Source: an uncultured Prevotellaceae bacterium (GTDB taxonomy: Bacteria > Bacteroidota > Bacteroidia > Bacteroidales > Bacteroidaceae). Taken from it: 6,133 nt of DNA. The position numbers and the translations under genes were made by a program. A model generated the notes under the pieces. It did not search any database. It was not told where the DNA came from and saw only the letters and a list, made by a program, of their open reading frames with translations. The stretch lies in assembly GCA_945787625.1 (NCBI GenBank), contig CALZJL010000077.1, positions 1 to 6,133 of the forward strand, given 5' to 3'. This document shows, one piece after another, positions 1 through 6,133 of this stretch (its first letter is position 1; the number at the start of each line of letters is the position of its first letter).

Positions 1-1669
1 GATTGGTAATGGACGAACGAAGCAACGAAGTGTCATCACCTACATAATTGAGAGTGCCAGCCGTATCAAAACCAAAGAAGCCCCGAGATGTACCCTGGTT
101 GCTGACGAGAAAGTTGATTCCATTCGTCGATGGCAGTATTTGGTAGATATTTGACGCTCTTTTGATTTGCTCATAATAAAGGGATAGCCACTGCCCGTTG
201 GGACGTCGAATCCGGACTATTGTATCCGTCTGTTGATTAGCCATCCACAGATTCTCATTGCTATCATACACGAGAGAGGTGCAAGTGCAGTAATTCTGCT
301 TATCTTGTATGTTCTCAACCGCAGTGATGACACGGATTGGACTGTTGGAATAATTGAAAAAATCCACCAGTTCAAGCTCGCCGTTTTGGTTCAGGCGATA
401 TTCCTGCAGTCCGTTGCGATATACCCCAGCAAAGAAATGATCAGACAAAGATGGATCTGAGACAAACGTATCTGTATTGTAGTGAGACAAATTTGGGTAA
501 CGACTGCGTATGTCCTGTTCGTCAGAACACCTCCATACGCCCCCAGTGTACATCATGACAGTCTCTGGATAATAATCTGCAGTCTGCGTATTTATACCTC
601 CAGCAGCAAGAAGGCGACCGTGTTCGTCAAAATTTATACGCCAAAACGTATCCCTTCTCGGTGAGTTGACAACAAACAAGGGTTCAGAAGCCTGTGGCTC
701 AAAAGACCTGGTTGCAATATCGAGAGTATAGGGGATGACACCAGAAGCAGGCGAAGCAGTCCAAAATGTCTGACCGGACAAACTTATTGATGTGATAGGA
801 GGAAGGTCGCTTAGAGCGGTAATCGTAGTGAGATCCGAATGAAGGGCTGTCAATGTGGAATTTGTACTGCCAACGACAAGAAAATATGCAAAGTCAGAAG
901 TAGAACCCACATATTGCCCTCTGATCTTAGAGTCAAACCATCGTTCATAACCAGTAGACGTATCTAGCGTTATAAAACAGTTTCCAATGCGGGCTAACAG
1001 ATTGCCACAGAACGAGGTGATAAAATCTATCGCATAGGATCTATACTGCTGCCACGACGACTTATCATAAAGATTGTCAGACAACTTTACAACATAAAGT
1101 CCTTCAGTGCACGCTATATAATATCTGTCATTGAATATACACATTGACTGGACATTGTACGGACTCTTGTAGGTATTAGCTAATACACCGTTGATACAGT
1201 CGAGCTCTACTATGCCAATATTGGTACACAGATACGCTATATGATTGTAGTTGTAGATACTGTTGATTGTTATATCGGCAGTCTTTAAGTCAGGTACACT
1301 CATGACGCTCCCGTCCTCAGCAAGAAGGTCTATGACATTATCTCTGTATACGAGTATCGTGTTTTCACTTTTTTCATTATGGTCAATGATACGTATACCT
1401 GTCGAAGACAACGAATTGAGTGAATCGTATGTACGCAGGCTCGCATCATCGAGGTCGTATCTGACAAGGTTGCCAACCATCGTCTGCCTCCCCGTGCTGT
1501 TGTCTATTGCGCCTGACGTCGTAATACTGTACAACAAGTTTCCGAAGACCTTAACCTGAACAGGCTGGCTATAAGAGGGATACAACGCCCACTTCCCTTG
1601 CTGGGCTTGTGCCAGAAGGGAAGTGATACATATCGTTGCGGTCAGTATTTTACGTTTCAACGTAATCAT
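1..1669 (-). CDS. porZ: PorZ-like T9SS-associated beta-propeller protein (3' end outside window)
   Basis: The frame is open from the ATG at 1669 to the left edge, giving 556 codons with no stop. P. gingivalis PorZ is roughly 770 aa (from memory), so the C-terminal part is missing. Residues 1-22 look like a type I signal peptide: K5-R6-K7, a hydrophobic core, then A20-Q21-A22 before Q23. The mature start (GKWALYPSY) and the segments TYDSLNSLSSTGI (79-91) and NVIDLL (110-115) match what I know of the PorZ N-terminal propeller, and later Tyr/Gly/Asp-rich repeats fit propeller blades. In P. gingivalis, PorZ is a surface component of the PorU sortase machinery and binds anionic LPS during cargo attachment. 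The start overlaps the wzc stop as ATGA, implying co-expression with a polysaccharide length regulator. The C-terminal sorting domain expected of PorZ cannot be checked here. An alternative is another two-component-regulator-type propeller protein, but without visible TM or histidine kinase domains this is less likely. Confidence 0.8.
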   Translation of the reverse strand, partial: MITLKRKILTATICITSLLAQAQQGKWALYPSYSQPVQVKVFGNLLYSITTSGAIDNSTGRQTMVGNLVRYDLDDASLRTYDSLNSLSSTGIRIIDHNEKSENTILVYRDNVIDLLAEDGSVMSVPDLKTADITINSIYNYNHIAYLCTNIGIVELDCINGVLANTYKSPYNVQSMCIFNDRYYIACTEGLYVVKLSDNLYDKSSWQQYRSYAIDFITSFCGNLLARIGNCFITLDTSTGYERWFDSKIRGQYVGSTSDFAYFLVVGSTNSTLTALHSDLTTITALSDLPPITSISLSGQTFWTASPASGVIPYTLDIATRSFEPQASEPLFVVNSPRRDTFWRINFDEHGRLLAAGGINTQTADYYPETVMMYTGGVWRCSDEQDIRSRYPNLSHYNTDTFVSDPSLSDHFFAGVYRNGLQEYRLNQNGELELVDFFNYSNSPIRVITAVENIQDKQNYCTCTSLVYDSNENLWMANQQTDTIVRIRRPNGQWLSLYYEQIKRASNIYQILPSTNGINFLVSNQGTSRGFFGFDTAGTLNYVGDDTSLLRSSITN

Positions 1670-4110
1670 TTCTCAGTATAAGTTTGACTTCCAGCATCGT
1701 CTCCATAACGACCATATTGTCCATAACGGCCATAATGACCATAGTGACCATAATGGCCGTAATGGCCATACTTACGCTTTGTATAATCCACTCCGTTGAG
1801 TACAATATTACACTTAGGCAACCTTCCGCTTTCGGAAAGTTCGTTGACTAAAGCAAAATTTTCTTTTAGCGAATAGTCTGCTCGGGCTACAATGATTGTC
1901 ATATCTGCTACTCTCGCGATATTGAGTGTATCAGTAACAAGAGCCAAAGGCGGTGTATCCAGAATGACATAGTCGTAAATTGAAGATAGATGTTCAATGG
2001 CTAATCTCAATTGTTCGCTACTTAGCAATTCCGACGGGTTTGGAGGGATGATTCCCGCTGGCATTACATCAAGATTAGCATTGATGCCACTGGGGGTAAT
2101 CTGTTTGTCAAGCAAGTCATAATCTGGCTCGTCAAGCACAAGGAAATTAGTTATTCCACGTTTGTCGGGACGGAGTCCAAAAAGTTGTATAAGACGAGGC
2201 TTTCGTATATCCAGTCCTACCACTATGACTCTTTTGCCCATGAGGGCTATAGACATGGCGAGATTGGATGCGACAAAAGTCTTTCCCTCTCCAGGGATAC
2301 ATGAAGTAGAGATTATCACCTTTTCGCTCTTCTTCAATATGAAAGGCAAGTTGGTACGCAAAGCACGGAAGGACTCCTCCATCGAATCATTTTGGTTCTC
2401 CTTGACAACAACTGCCCGGTTACCTTGAGCTACACGATTTGTCTTAGGGATATCTGCAATAATAGTAAGATTGGTCAAACTTTCAATATCCTCACGTCCC
2501 TCAATTCGAGTACGCAACAGAGCGAGCAAATAAAATACTCCTATTGGGGCACAAAGGCCAAACATCAATGCTACTGCATATATGATTAGCGGTTTGGGAC
2601 TCACAGGCTTGAGGGCAAGCATGGGGGCATCAATCATACGCGCTTTTGCTGCAACAGAAGCAAGTTGTATGTAATTCTCCTCGCGCTTTTGAAGAAGAGT
2701 AAGATAGAGGTTGGATTTGAGCTCCTGCTGCCGTCCGATATTGGTCAAAGCGCGTTCCTGTGTAGGAGTACGATTAATCTGTCCGCTATACATGTCGAAT
2801 TGCGAATCGATCGAACGCTTTTGCATCTGCATATCACGATAAATAGTGCTCATATTCTCACGTATGAGAGGCCAAAGATCTTGAGCCTGCTGCGTGACCT
2901 GTATCACAGTAGGATTATCTTCACTGCTACCCTTGAGATATCTATTACGGCGAAGTATTAGACTATTATATTGCGAAATGGACTTATTGAGCTCTTGATT
3001 GTCAAGTCCCATGTTGACAGGGAGTATGGCAAGATAGTTAGCAGGAGAGTCCATATAATCCATAATGGATTTGAGTATTGATATCTGGGTCTGTAGCTCA
3101 ACCTGCTCCTTACGGTAATTTGTGATACTATTCAGAGCAGTAGAAGCATCATTTGTGAGATTGATAAGTTCATTCTTACGTTTATATTCCTCAAGCTCTC
3201 CTTCTGCCACATCAAGTTCGTTACGAATAATGTTAAGACGCTCGGCAATGAAAGCTTCAGTCTTGCGAGCCACTTCGTTCTTATCCTCATTGGCATCAGC
3301 ATTGTAGCATACGAGGAGCTCATTCAAATAATCAATCACACGACATTTGTCTGTATCAACGAAAGTTACATTTGCTATGGTAGTTGTCTTGCTCGTCGGT
3401 TTTGCAGACAATTGCTTTATACACTGGCGGGCAACCCTCATTGGAGGATAAATATTTACATAAAGAGGACCATCAACCATTTTTTTTCCTGGTTGATGAC
3501 GTAACATCAAAATACCATATTGCGTAGACACGGAAGCCGGCAACTGAGTTATGTCCTTCCGGAAGTTGACTTCCTTAGGATTCTCTTTATCAAACTTGCC
3601 CTCAATATGAAATCCTTTTCCTGTAGATGTAATCATAAAGCGAAGAGGGTGATCAAGTTTATTAAGGCTCGACTCGTCCATATCTACTATAATCGGACTA
3701 TCCTTGTAAAGCTCACCCTTGATCACTCTTCCCTCGTGATAATAGCGAACATAAAGTTTTAGGTTACGCACTACTCGCTCAGCTATACTAGCACTTGAAA
3801 TAATCTCAAGTTCATTATCAAAGCCATCCGATAGATCAAGCATACCCATCTGTTCCAAGGCAGCCCCCTGCATACGACTTCGGGTATTTTTACTTCCTCC
3901 GTCTTTGACAAGAACTTTCATCGAAGCGGAATATACCGGTCTGGTATAGCGTAGATACAAGAAACTCAATCCGACACAGACCACCACAGACAGGAGAATC
4001 CATTCCCAATGTAAAATCACGAGCCTGAGTATGGTCTGTAGTGAAAACAAACCTTCTTGTTCTTGATAAGCCCTGTTGTTAGTTGTAGTTTGTTGATTTG
4101 TTGCTTCCAT
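1666..4110 (-). CDS. wzc: Wzc-type polysaccharide co-polymerase / BY-family tyrosine autokinase
   Basis: An inner-membrane protein that controls polymerisation and chain length of exported polysaccharide, with a cytoplasmic tyrosine autokinase. From the chosen start (MEATNQQ, 814 aa) the order is: Wzz-like N-terminal domain (about 21-115) with TM1 (about 34-53); a periplasmic, largely helical region (about 270-480) ending in a GNVR-like segment (about 446-480); a Pro-rich KPVSPKP (501-507); TM2 (about 508-531); and the kinase (about 535-770). Kinase motifs are the oligomerisation ExxRxxR motif (E579, R582, R585), Walker A PGEGKT (606-611, K610), Walker A' VVGLDIRKP (630-638, D634) and Walker B ILDTPP (716-721, D718). 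The C-terminus is a tyrosine cluster with eight YGX repeats (781-804). An ATG at 4179 would add 23 residues, but it lies upstream of and abuts the -7 promoter element, so its transcript would lack it. No wza or phosphatase gene adjoins; porZ follows directly. Confidence 0.96.
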   Translation of the reverse strand: MEATNQQTTTNNRAYQEQEGLFSLQTILRLVILHWEWILLSVVVCVGLSFLYLRYTRPVYSASMKVLVKDGGSKNTRSRMQGAALEQMGMLDLSDGFDNELEIISSASIAERVVRNLKLYVRYYHEGRVIKGELYKDSPIIVDMDESSLNKLDHPLRFMITSTGKGFHIEGKFDKENPKEVNFRKDITQLPASVSTQYGILMLRHQPGKKMVDGPLYVNIYPPMRVARQCIKQLSAKPTSKTTTIANVTFVDTDKCRVIDYLNELLVCYNADANEDKNEVARKTEAFIAERLNIIRNELDVAEGELEEYKRKNELINLTNDASTALNSITNYRKEQVELQTQISILKSIMDYMDSPANYLAILPVNMGLDNQELNKSISQYNSLILRRNRYLKGSSEDNPTVIQVTQQAQDLWPLIRENMSTIYRDMQMQKRSIDSQFDMYSGQINRTPTQERALTNIGRQQELKSNLYLTLLQKREENYIQLASVAAKARMIDAPMLALKPVSPKPLIIYAVALMFGLCAPIGVFYLLALLRTRIEGREDIESLTNLTIIADIPKTNRVAQGNRAVVVKENQNDSMEESFRALRTNLPFILKKSEKVIISTSCIPGEGKTFVASNLAMSIALMGKRVIVVGLDIRKPRLIQLFGLRPDKRGITNFLVLDEPDYDLLDKQITPSGINANLDVMPAGIIPPNPSELLSSEQLRLAIEHLSSIYDYVILDTPPLALVTDTLNIARVADMTIIVARADYSLKENFALVNELSESGRLPKCNIVLNGVDYTKRKYGHYGHYGHYGHYGRYGQYGRYGDDAGSQTYTEK
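1699..1770 (-). repeat. 9-bp tandem repeat (8 units) encoding the YGX tyrosine tail of Wzc
   Basis: Eight consecutive 9-bp units on the minus strand encode YGH x4, then YGR, YGQ, YGR and YGD (Wzc residues 781-804). The units have the form TAY-GGN-NNN and differ at synonymous positions (TAT/TAC, GGC/GGT/GGA), with the third codon varying more. The mixture of synonymous differences argues for selection on the peptide as well as possible repeat expansion. Copy-number change by multiples of 9 bp would keep the frame and alter only the number of phosphorylatable tyrosines. Confidence 0.95.
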
Positions 4111-4168
4111 TGCTCTGGCTTTTCGTTTAAAACAGTATATTTTAATCCAAATGTAACATAACTGTCGG

Positions 4169-4176
4169 CAAAGATA
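4169..4176 (-). promoter_or_regulatory. -7 element (TATCTTTG) of the wzc-porZ promoter
   Basis: On the minus strand the bases read TATCTTTG, an exact match to the Bacteroidota sigma-ABfr -7 consensus TAnnTTTG. The chosen wzc start lies 58 bases downstream, leaving an estimated leader of about 50 nt. About 20 bases upstream I do not see a clean TTTG -33 element, which is often poorly conserved in this phylum. The element decides the wzc start, because the longer ATG at 4179 lies upstream of the predicted transcription start. Confidence 0.65.
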
Positions 4177-4281
4177 CATTTTTTTATTGACACTTTATCC
4201 TTTTTGAAGCAGAATAATAATATATTTGACTATAAAGGACGATTTTTCATATAGGCAGATGGGGATTCCAAAATATTTGTT

Positions 4282-4289
4282 TATCTTTG
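4282..4289 (+). promoter_or_regulatory. -7 element (TATCTTTG) for the rightward operon
   Basis: A second exact match to the Bacteroidota TAnnTTTG -7 consensus, facing right. The predicted transcription start falls at about 4293-4298, almost at the ATG at 4297. The mRNA would be leaderless for that ATG, or would have a leader of about 10 nt for the in-frame ATG at 4306. No convincing TTTG -33 box is visible about 20 bases upstream. It probably drives the whole group through zapA, since the downstream gaps (20, 51 and 25 bases) hold no similar element. Confidence 0.6.
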
Positions 4290-4296
4290 CAAAATA

Positions 4297-4908
4297 ATGA
4301 GTAATATGGCGTCTATTGATAAAGCATATGCCCGCAGGATTTTAGCTGTCTGCGATTTGATTATAGTCACATCTGTAATGACATCCGTCTGCTGCTGGTT
4401 TCCGCTGCGTACTTCGTTGGCGGGAGGAATCAGTGCGTTGAACGCAGTGATTGTTGTGGGCTTTCGCTTATGGATAGCAAGAATCCTTGATACCGTCTGG
4501 AGTGACAGTTGGCTCAATCTCACGCTCAAAAGATGTGTGGATCTGATAGTAGCCTTTACCTTAGCGGTATTTGTCTTGCCGTTGTGCATCATGTCAGCCT
4601 TTGTTGTCACCAGAATTGTCCGGTGCGGTTCGGCTCTTACAGTATCGGAATTCAGACATGGAGCAGAAGGCGCAGCAAATACCCGCGTGATAAAGGGATT
4701 GGTATTGAGGAGGACTGGTACAGTGATGGACACCATGCTGATCAGACGTATGCCTATGGTGACAGATGTCTTGCTTTGGCAGATTTCAATCACAGACATT
4801 CTGACGATGCCGGAATTGGCAGAGTCGGAGAATCAGGAACCGCCAGAGAATGAGGCTATTGGCGAAGAAGACAAAGAAAATAAAGATACGGCAGTATTTG
4901 ACAGTTAA
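4297..4908 (+). CDS. Degenerate polyprenyl-phosphate sugar-phosphate transferase-like membrane protein (probable pseudoenzyme)
   Basis: 203 aa. Two hydrophobic segments (about 15-34 and 43-61) precede a region resembling the PglC/WbaP sugar-1-phosphate transferase core. K78-R79-x2-D82 is followed 13 residues later by P95, the same spacing as the KRxxD...P of the re-entrant membrane helix in Campylobacter PglC (from memory). F119-R120-x-G122 recalls the QxRxG motif. Residues 148-169 align without gaps to the PglC stretch around LDELPQL: LIR is kept, as are a later Leu and an Asp, but the catalytic Asp-Glu pair is V155-T156. The KFRTM region and about 40-50 residues between these blocks are absent. 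The tail (about 173-197) is strongly acidic. Active family members load sugar-1-phosphate onto undecaprenyl phosphate to start glycan synthesis; this protein is unlikely to catalyse that. It may be a regulatory or scaffold pseudoenzyme, or a decaying gene. The first ATG is given; the ATG at 4306 (MASIDK) is an equally good start. It is the first gene of the operon leading to zapA. Confidence 0.7.
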   Translation: MSNMASIDKAYARRILAVCDLIIVTSVMTSVCCWFPLRTSLAGGISALNAVIVVGFRLWIARILDTVWSDSWLNLTLKRCVDLIVAFTLAVFVLPLCIMSAFVVTRIVRCGSALTVSEFRHGAEGAANTRVIKGLVLRRTGTVMDTMLIRRMPMVTDVLLWQISITDILTMPELAESENQEPPENEAIGEEDKENKDTAVFDS

Positions 4909-4928
4909 TTCCAACATATACATATCCA

Positions 4929-5555
4929 ATGGGAATATTCGACAAATTATTTGGGAAAAAGGCAGAAGAAGGACATAAGGTCGGTGGCGTTGAGGATTTC
5001 ATGCTACTCATCAGAGTATACTATCAAGCCGCTATTGCGGCTCAGGTAGGCATCAATAACCTTGCCGCCTTGCCAGATTTGCGTGTGTTCAAGCAGACAT
5101 ACCACGTGACAACCCTCAACAACAAACTTGGATTGGGCGAGAAGAAGCACTGCCAAAAACTTATCGAGGGAATATACGGCGTCAGCGAAGGCTTCTTCAA
5201 GGAGATAGATGCAAGCGTCAAGAAACATTGCCGCACAATGCGCGACGTACAACCCTATCTATTGCAGTTTCAAGGATTCAATCAGGTATTGATGATGCTC
5301 ATGGGCAATCTCATGCAATGGAAATTCCGGTTGCCTGGCTTTATGAGAAAAGCACTCAAAGGTATGGTTGACAAGCAAGTGCATGAGATTATGACAGGCA
5401 ACAACTGGAAGGACGAAGGTGTGCGCAAAGCTGTTGTTTCAGTACGCAGATATCAGGCACAGCTGGGTTATAGCGAACAGTGGATGAGCGAATTCGTACA
5501 TACCATCGTGATGCTGGCAAAGAAAGAAAAGCCAACCGCCGACAGTGCAGATTAA
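4929..5555 (+). CDS. Conserved-looking basic helical protein of unknown function
   Basis: I do not recognise a characterised family. The 208-aa product has no signal peptide and no clear TM segment, so it is probably cytoplasmic. It opens with MGIFDKLFGKK (1-11), an amphipathic-looking helix of the kind that attaches several peripheral proteins to the inner membrane, followed by a polar linker (12-20). The rest looks helical: hydrophobic helix about 21-40, a Lys-rich stretch (66-100), a Met/Leu-rich helix (117-131, including MMLMGNLMQW), a basic patch (131-144, KFRLPGFMRKALK), and an Arg/Tyr/Trp-containing C-terminal helix (163-196). There is no nucleotide-binding or catalytic motif. It starts 20 bases after the sugar-transferase-like gene and ends 51 bases before the coiled-coil gene, so it is probably co-transcribed with zapA. 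A role at the membrane in division or envelope work is only inference. No Shine-Dalgarno is seen, as is usual for the phylum. Confidence 0.85.
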   Translation: MGIFDKLFGKKAEEGHKVGGVEDFMLLIRVYYQAAIAAQVGINNLAALPDLRVFKQTYHVTTLNNKLGLGEKKHCQKLIEGIYGVSEGFFKEIDASVKKHCRTMRDVQPYLLQFQGFNQVLMMLMGNLMQWKFRLPGFMRKALKGMVDKQVHEIMTGNNWKDEGVRKAVVSVRRYQAQLGYSEQWMSEFVHTIVMLAKKEKPTADSAD

Positions 5556-5606
5556 GACATCTGTGGGAATACACGGAAAGGCAGAGAAACAGATTCAATA
5601 CAGGAT

Positions 5607-5903
5607 ATGGACCAGGAGTTGATGCAGGTGGTCACAAGGCTTGAGACCAGATGTCGCCAGATGATGTTCCAGTATGAAAAAATGCTGGAGAAATTGGCTG
5701 TGACAGAGCAGAAGCTGGCCCAAGAGAAGGAGCGCAGCAAGGCTCTGGAAGAAGAAAAACACAGGTTGGAAGAGAAATACGCCCAACTCAAGACGGCTCG
5801 TCTGATTGACATGACCGACACAGACGACCTCAAGCTTGCCCGCAAACGCATCAGCAAGATGATAGCTCAGGTAGACCGATGCATTGCCAACCTTACAATC
5901 TGA
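5607..5903 (+). CDS. Small coiled-coil protein upstream of zapA (ZapB-like in form)
   Basis: 98 aa, cytoplasmic, with no signal peptide or TM segment. Residues about 22-63 (YEKMLEKLAVTEQKLAQEKE and onward) are rich in Glu, Lys, Leu and Ala with heptad-like spacing, predicting a long coiled coil. The ends are less regular: an N-terminal MDQELMQVVTRLETR and a C-terminal helix with DDLKLARKRISKMIAQVDRCIANL (73-97). Size and shape resemble E. coli ZapB, a coiled-coil partner of ZapA at the FtsZ ring, and the gene stops 25 bases before zapA. I see no sequence identity to ZapB I could defend, so functional equivalence is inferred from position and form. An alternative is an unrelated coiled-coil adaptor conserved upstream of zapA in Bacteroidales. 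A weak AGGA lies 3 bases before the ATG, too close for a normal ribosome binding site. Confidence 0.85.
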   Translation: MDQELMQVVTRLETRCRQMMFQYEKMLEKLAVTEQKLAQEKERSKALEEEKHRLEEKYAQLKTARLIDMTDTDDLKLARKRISKMIAQVDRCIANLTI

Positions 5904-5928
5904 TTCAGCATATTACCATATTGGACTA

Positions 5929-6133
5929 ATGGAGAACAACTTGGACAAACAGCGAATTACTATACGTTTCGGCTCGTGGGATCTGCCAATGACGGTGTAC
6001 AGGAAAGACGAACATCTCTATCGTGAGGCAGAGAAATTGATGAAGGAGCGCTATGCTTTCTATACGAGCAACTACAAGGGTCTGCAGACCGAGCGTTACA
6101 TGATGATGTGCATGCTCGACATTGCCGTACGCC
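5929..6133 (+). CDS. zapA: Cell division protein ZapA (5' part; continues beyond window)
   Basis: The first 68 codons are present. The N-terminus has the Bacteroidota ZapA pattern: a beta-strand RITIRFGSWDLPMTV (9-23), then YRKDEHLYREAEKLMKERY (24-42) beginning the helical part, and MMMCMLDIAVR (58-68) in the dimerisation helix. ZapA binds FtsZ and cross-links protofilaments at the division ring; the full protein is usually about 95-110 aa. The ATG at 5929 follows the coiled-coil stop by 25 bases with no promoter motif between, so the two genes are very likely one operon. From general knowledge of the phylum, a 6S RNA and rny (RNase Y) often lie further downstream, outside this window. Confidence 0.88.
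   Translation, partial: MENNLDKQRITIRFGSWDLPMTVYRKDEHLYREAEKLMKERYAFYTSNYKGLQTERYMMMCMLDIAVR

Noticed and set aside
233..1559. Several plus-strand open frames of 60-98 codons opposite porZ
   Set aside because: They are shadows of the continuous 556-codon minus-strand frame, with low-complexity products and no family resemblance.
4111..4179. Longer wzc start at 4179 (23 extra residues)
   Set aside because: The ATG lies directly upstream of the TATCTTTG -7 element and so before the predicted transcription start. The extra residues are Cys/Lys/Ile-rich and unlike a Wzc N-terminus, whereas MEATNQQ begins a typical polar leader.
4281..4799. 172-codon open frame on the minus strand opposite the sugar-transferase-like gene
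   Set aside because: It lies almost wholly antisense to the 4297-4908 gene, whose product has recognisable PGT-type motifs and a promoter. The antisense product has no family resemblance and its start lies inside the opposite gene.
4509..4853. 114-codon plus-strand frame inside the sugar-transferase-like gene; considered as a frameshifted remainder carrying the lost catalytic motif
   Set aside because: It contains no LDELPQ- or KFRTM-like sequence, and the third forward frame has a stop at 4739. A simple frameshift therefore does not explain the missing catalytic residues.
5556..5606. 51-base gap before the coiled-coil gene, examined as a possible promoter or terminator
   Set aside because: It has no TAnnTTTG element and no hairpin with a T-run, so it reads as an intra-operon spacer.
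5004..5857. Minus-strand frames of 63-101 codons opposite the unknown protein and the coiled-coil gene
   Set aside because: They are antisense to well-formed genes. Their Leu/Ser/Phe-rich products are what the reverse complement of Lys/Glu-rich coding sequence gives.

Overview
The window looks like a chromosomal segment from the phylum Bacteroidota, most likely the order Bacteroidales (Prevotella/Bacteroides-like). The evidence is two TATCTTTG promoter elements of the Bacteroidota TAnnTTTG type, no clear Shine-Dalgarno sequences before the starts, a Bacteroidota-style tyrosine kinase Wzc, and a PorZ-like propeller protein of the type IX secretion system (T9SS). The exact genus cannot be read from this window.

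Left arm, minus strand (1-4110). A Wzc-type polysaccharide co-polymerase/BY-kinase (814 aa from the chosen start) is followed by a PorZ-like exported beta-propeller protein whose C-terminal part runs off the left edge. The two genes share an ATGA stop/start overlap, so they are one transcription unit and probably translationally coupled. In Porphyromonas gingivalis, PorZ works with the PorU sortase that attaches T9SS cargo to anionic LPS, while Wzc proteins govern polymerisation and length of surface polysaccharide. The pairing suggests that making a surface polysaccharide and anchoring secreted proteins to it are co-expressed here.

Centre (4111-4296). A short AT-rich divergent promoter region carries one TATCTTTG element facing each way. 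The rightward element sits almost on top of the next gene's start codon.

Right arm, plus strand (4297-6133). Four closely spaced genes form an apparent operon: (i) a 203-aa membrane protein that resembles a polyprenyl-phosphate sugar-1-phosphate transferase (PglC/WbaP type) but lacks the catalytic Asp-Glu pair and about 40-50 residues of the core; (ii) a 208-aa unrecognised helical basic protein with an amphipathic-looking N-terminus; (iii) a 98-aa coiled-coil protein; and (iv) the start of zapA, the FtsZ-ring-associated protein, cut by the right edge. This arm therefore appears to join an envelope-glycan-related pseudoenzyme to a division module. There are no RNA genes, mobile elements, CRISPR arrays or convincing terminators, and no gene-free stretch exceeds 300 bases.

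The points most worth following up are the degenerate sugar-transferase-like protein, the wzc-porZ coupling, and the very regular Tyr-Gly-X tail of the kinase encoded by a 9-bp tandem repeat.
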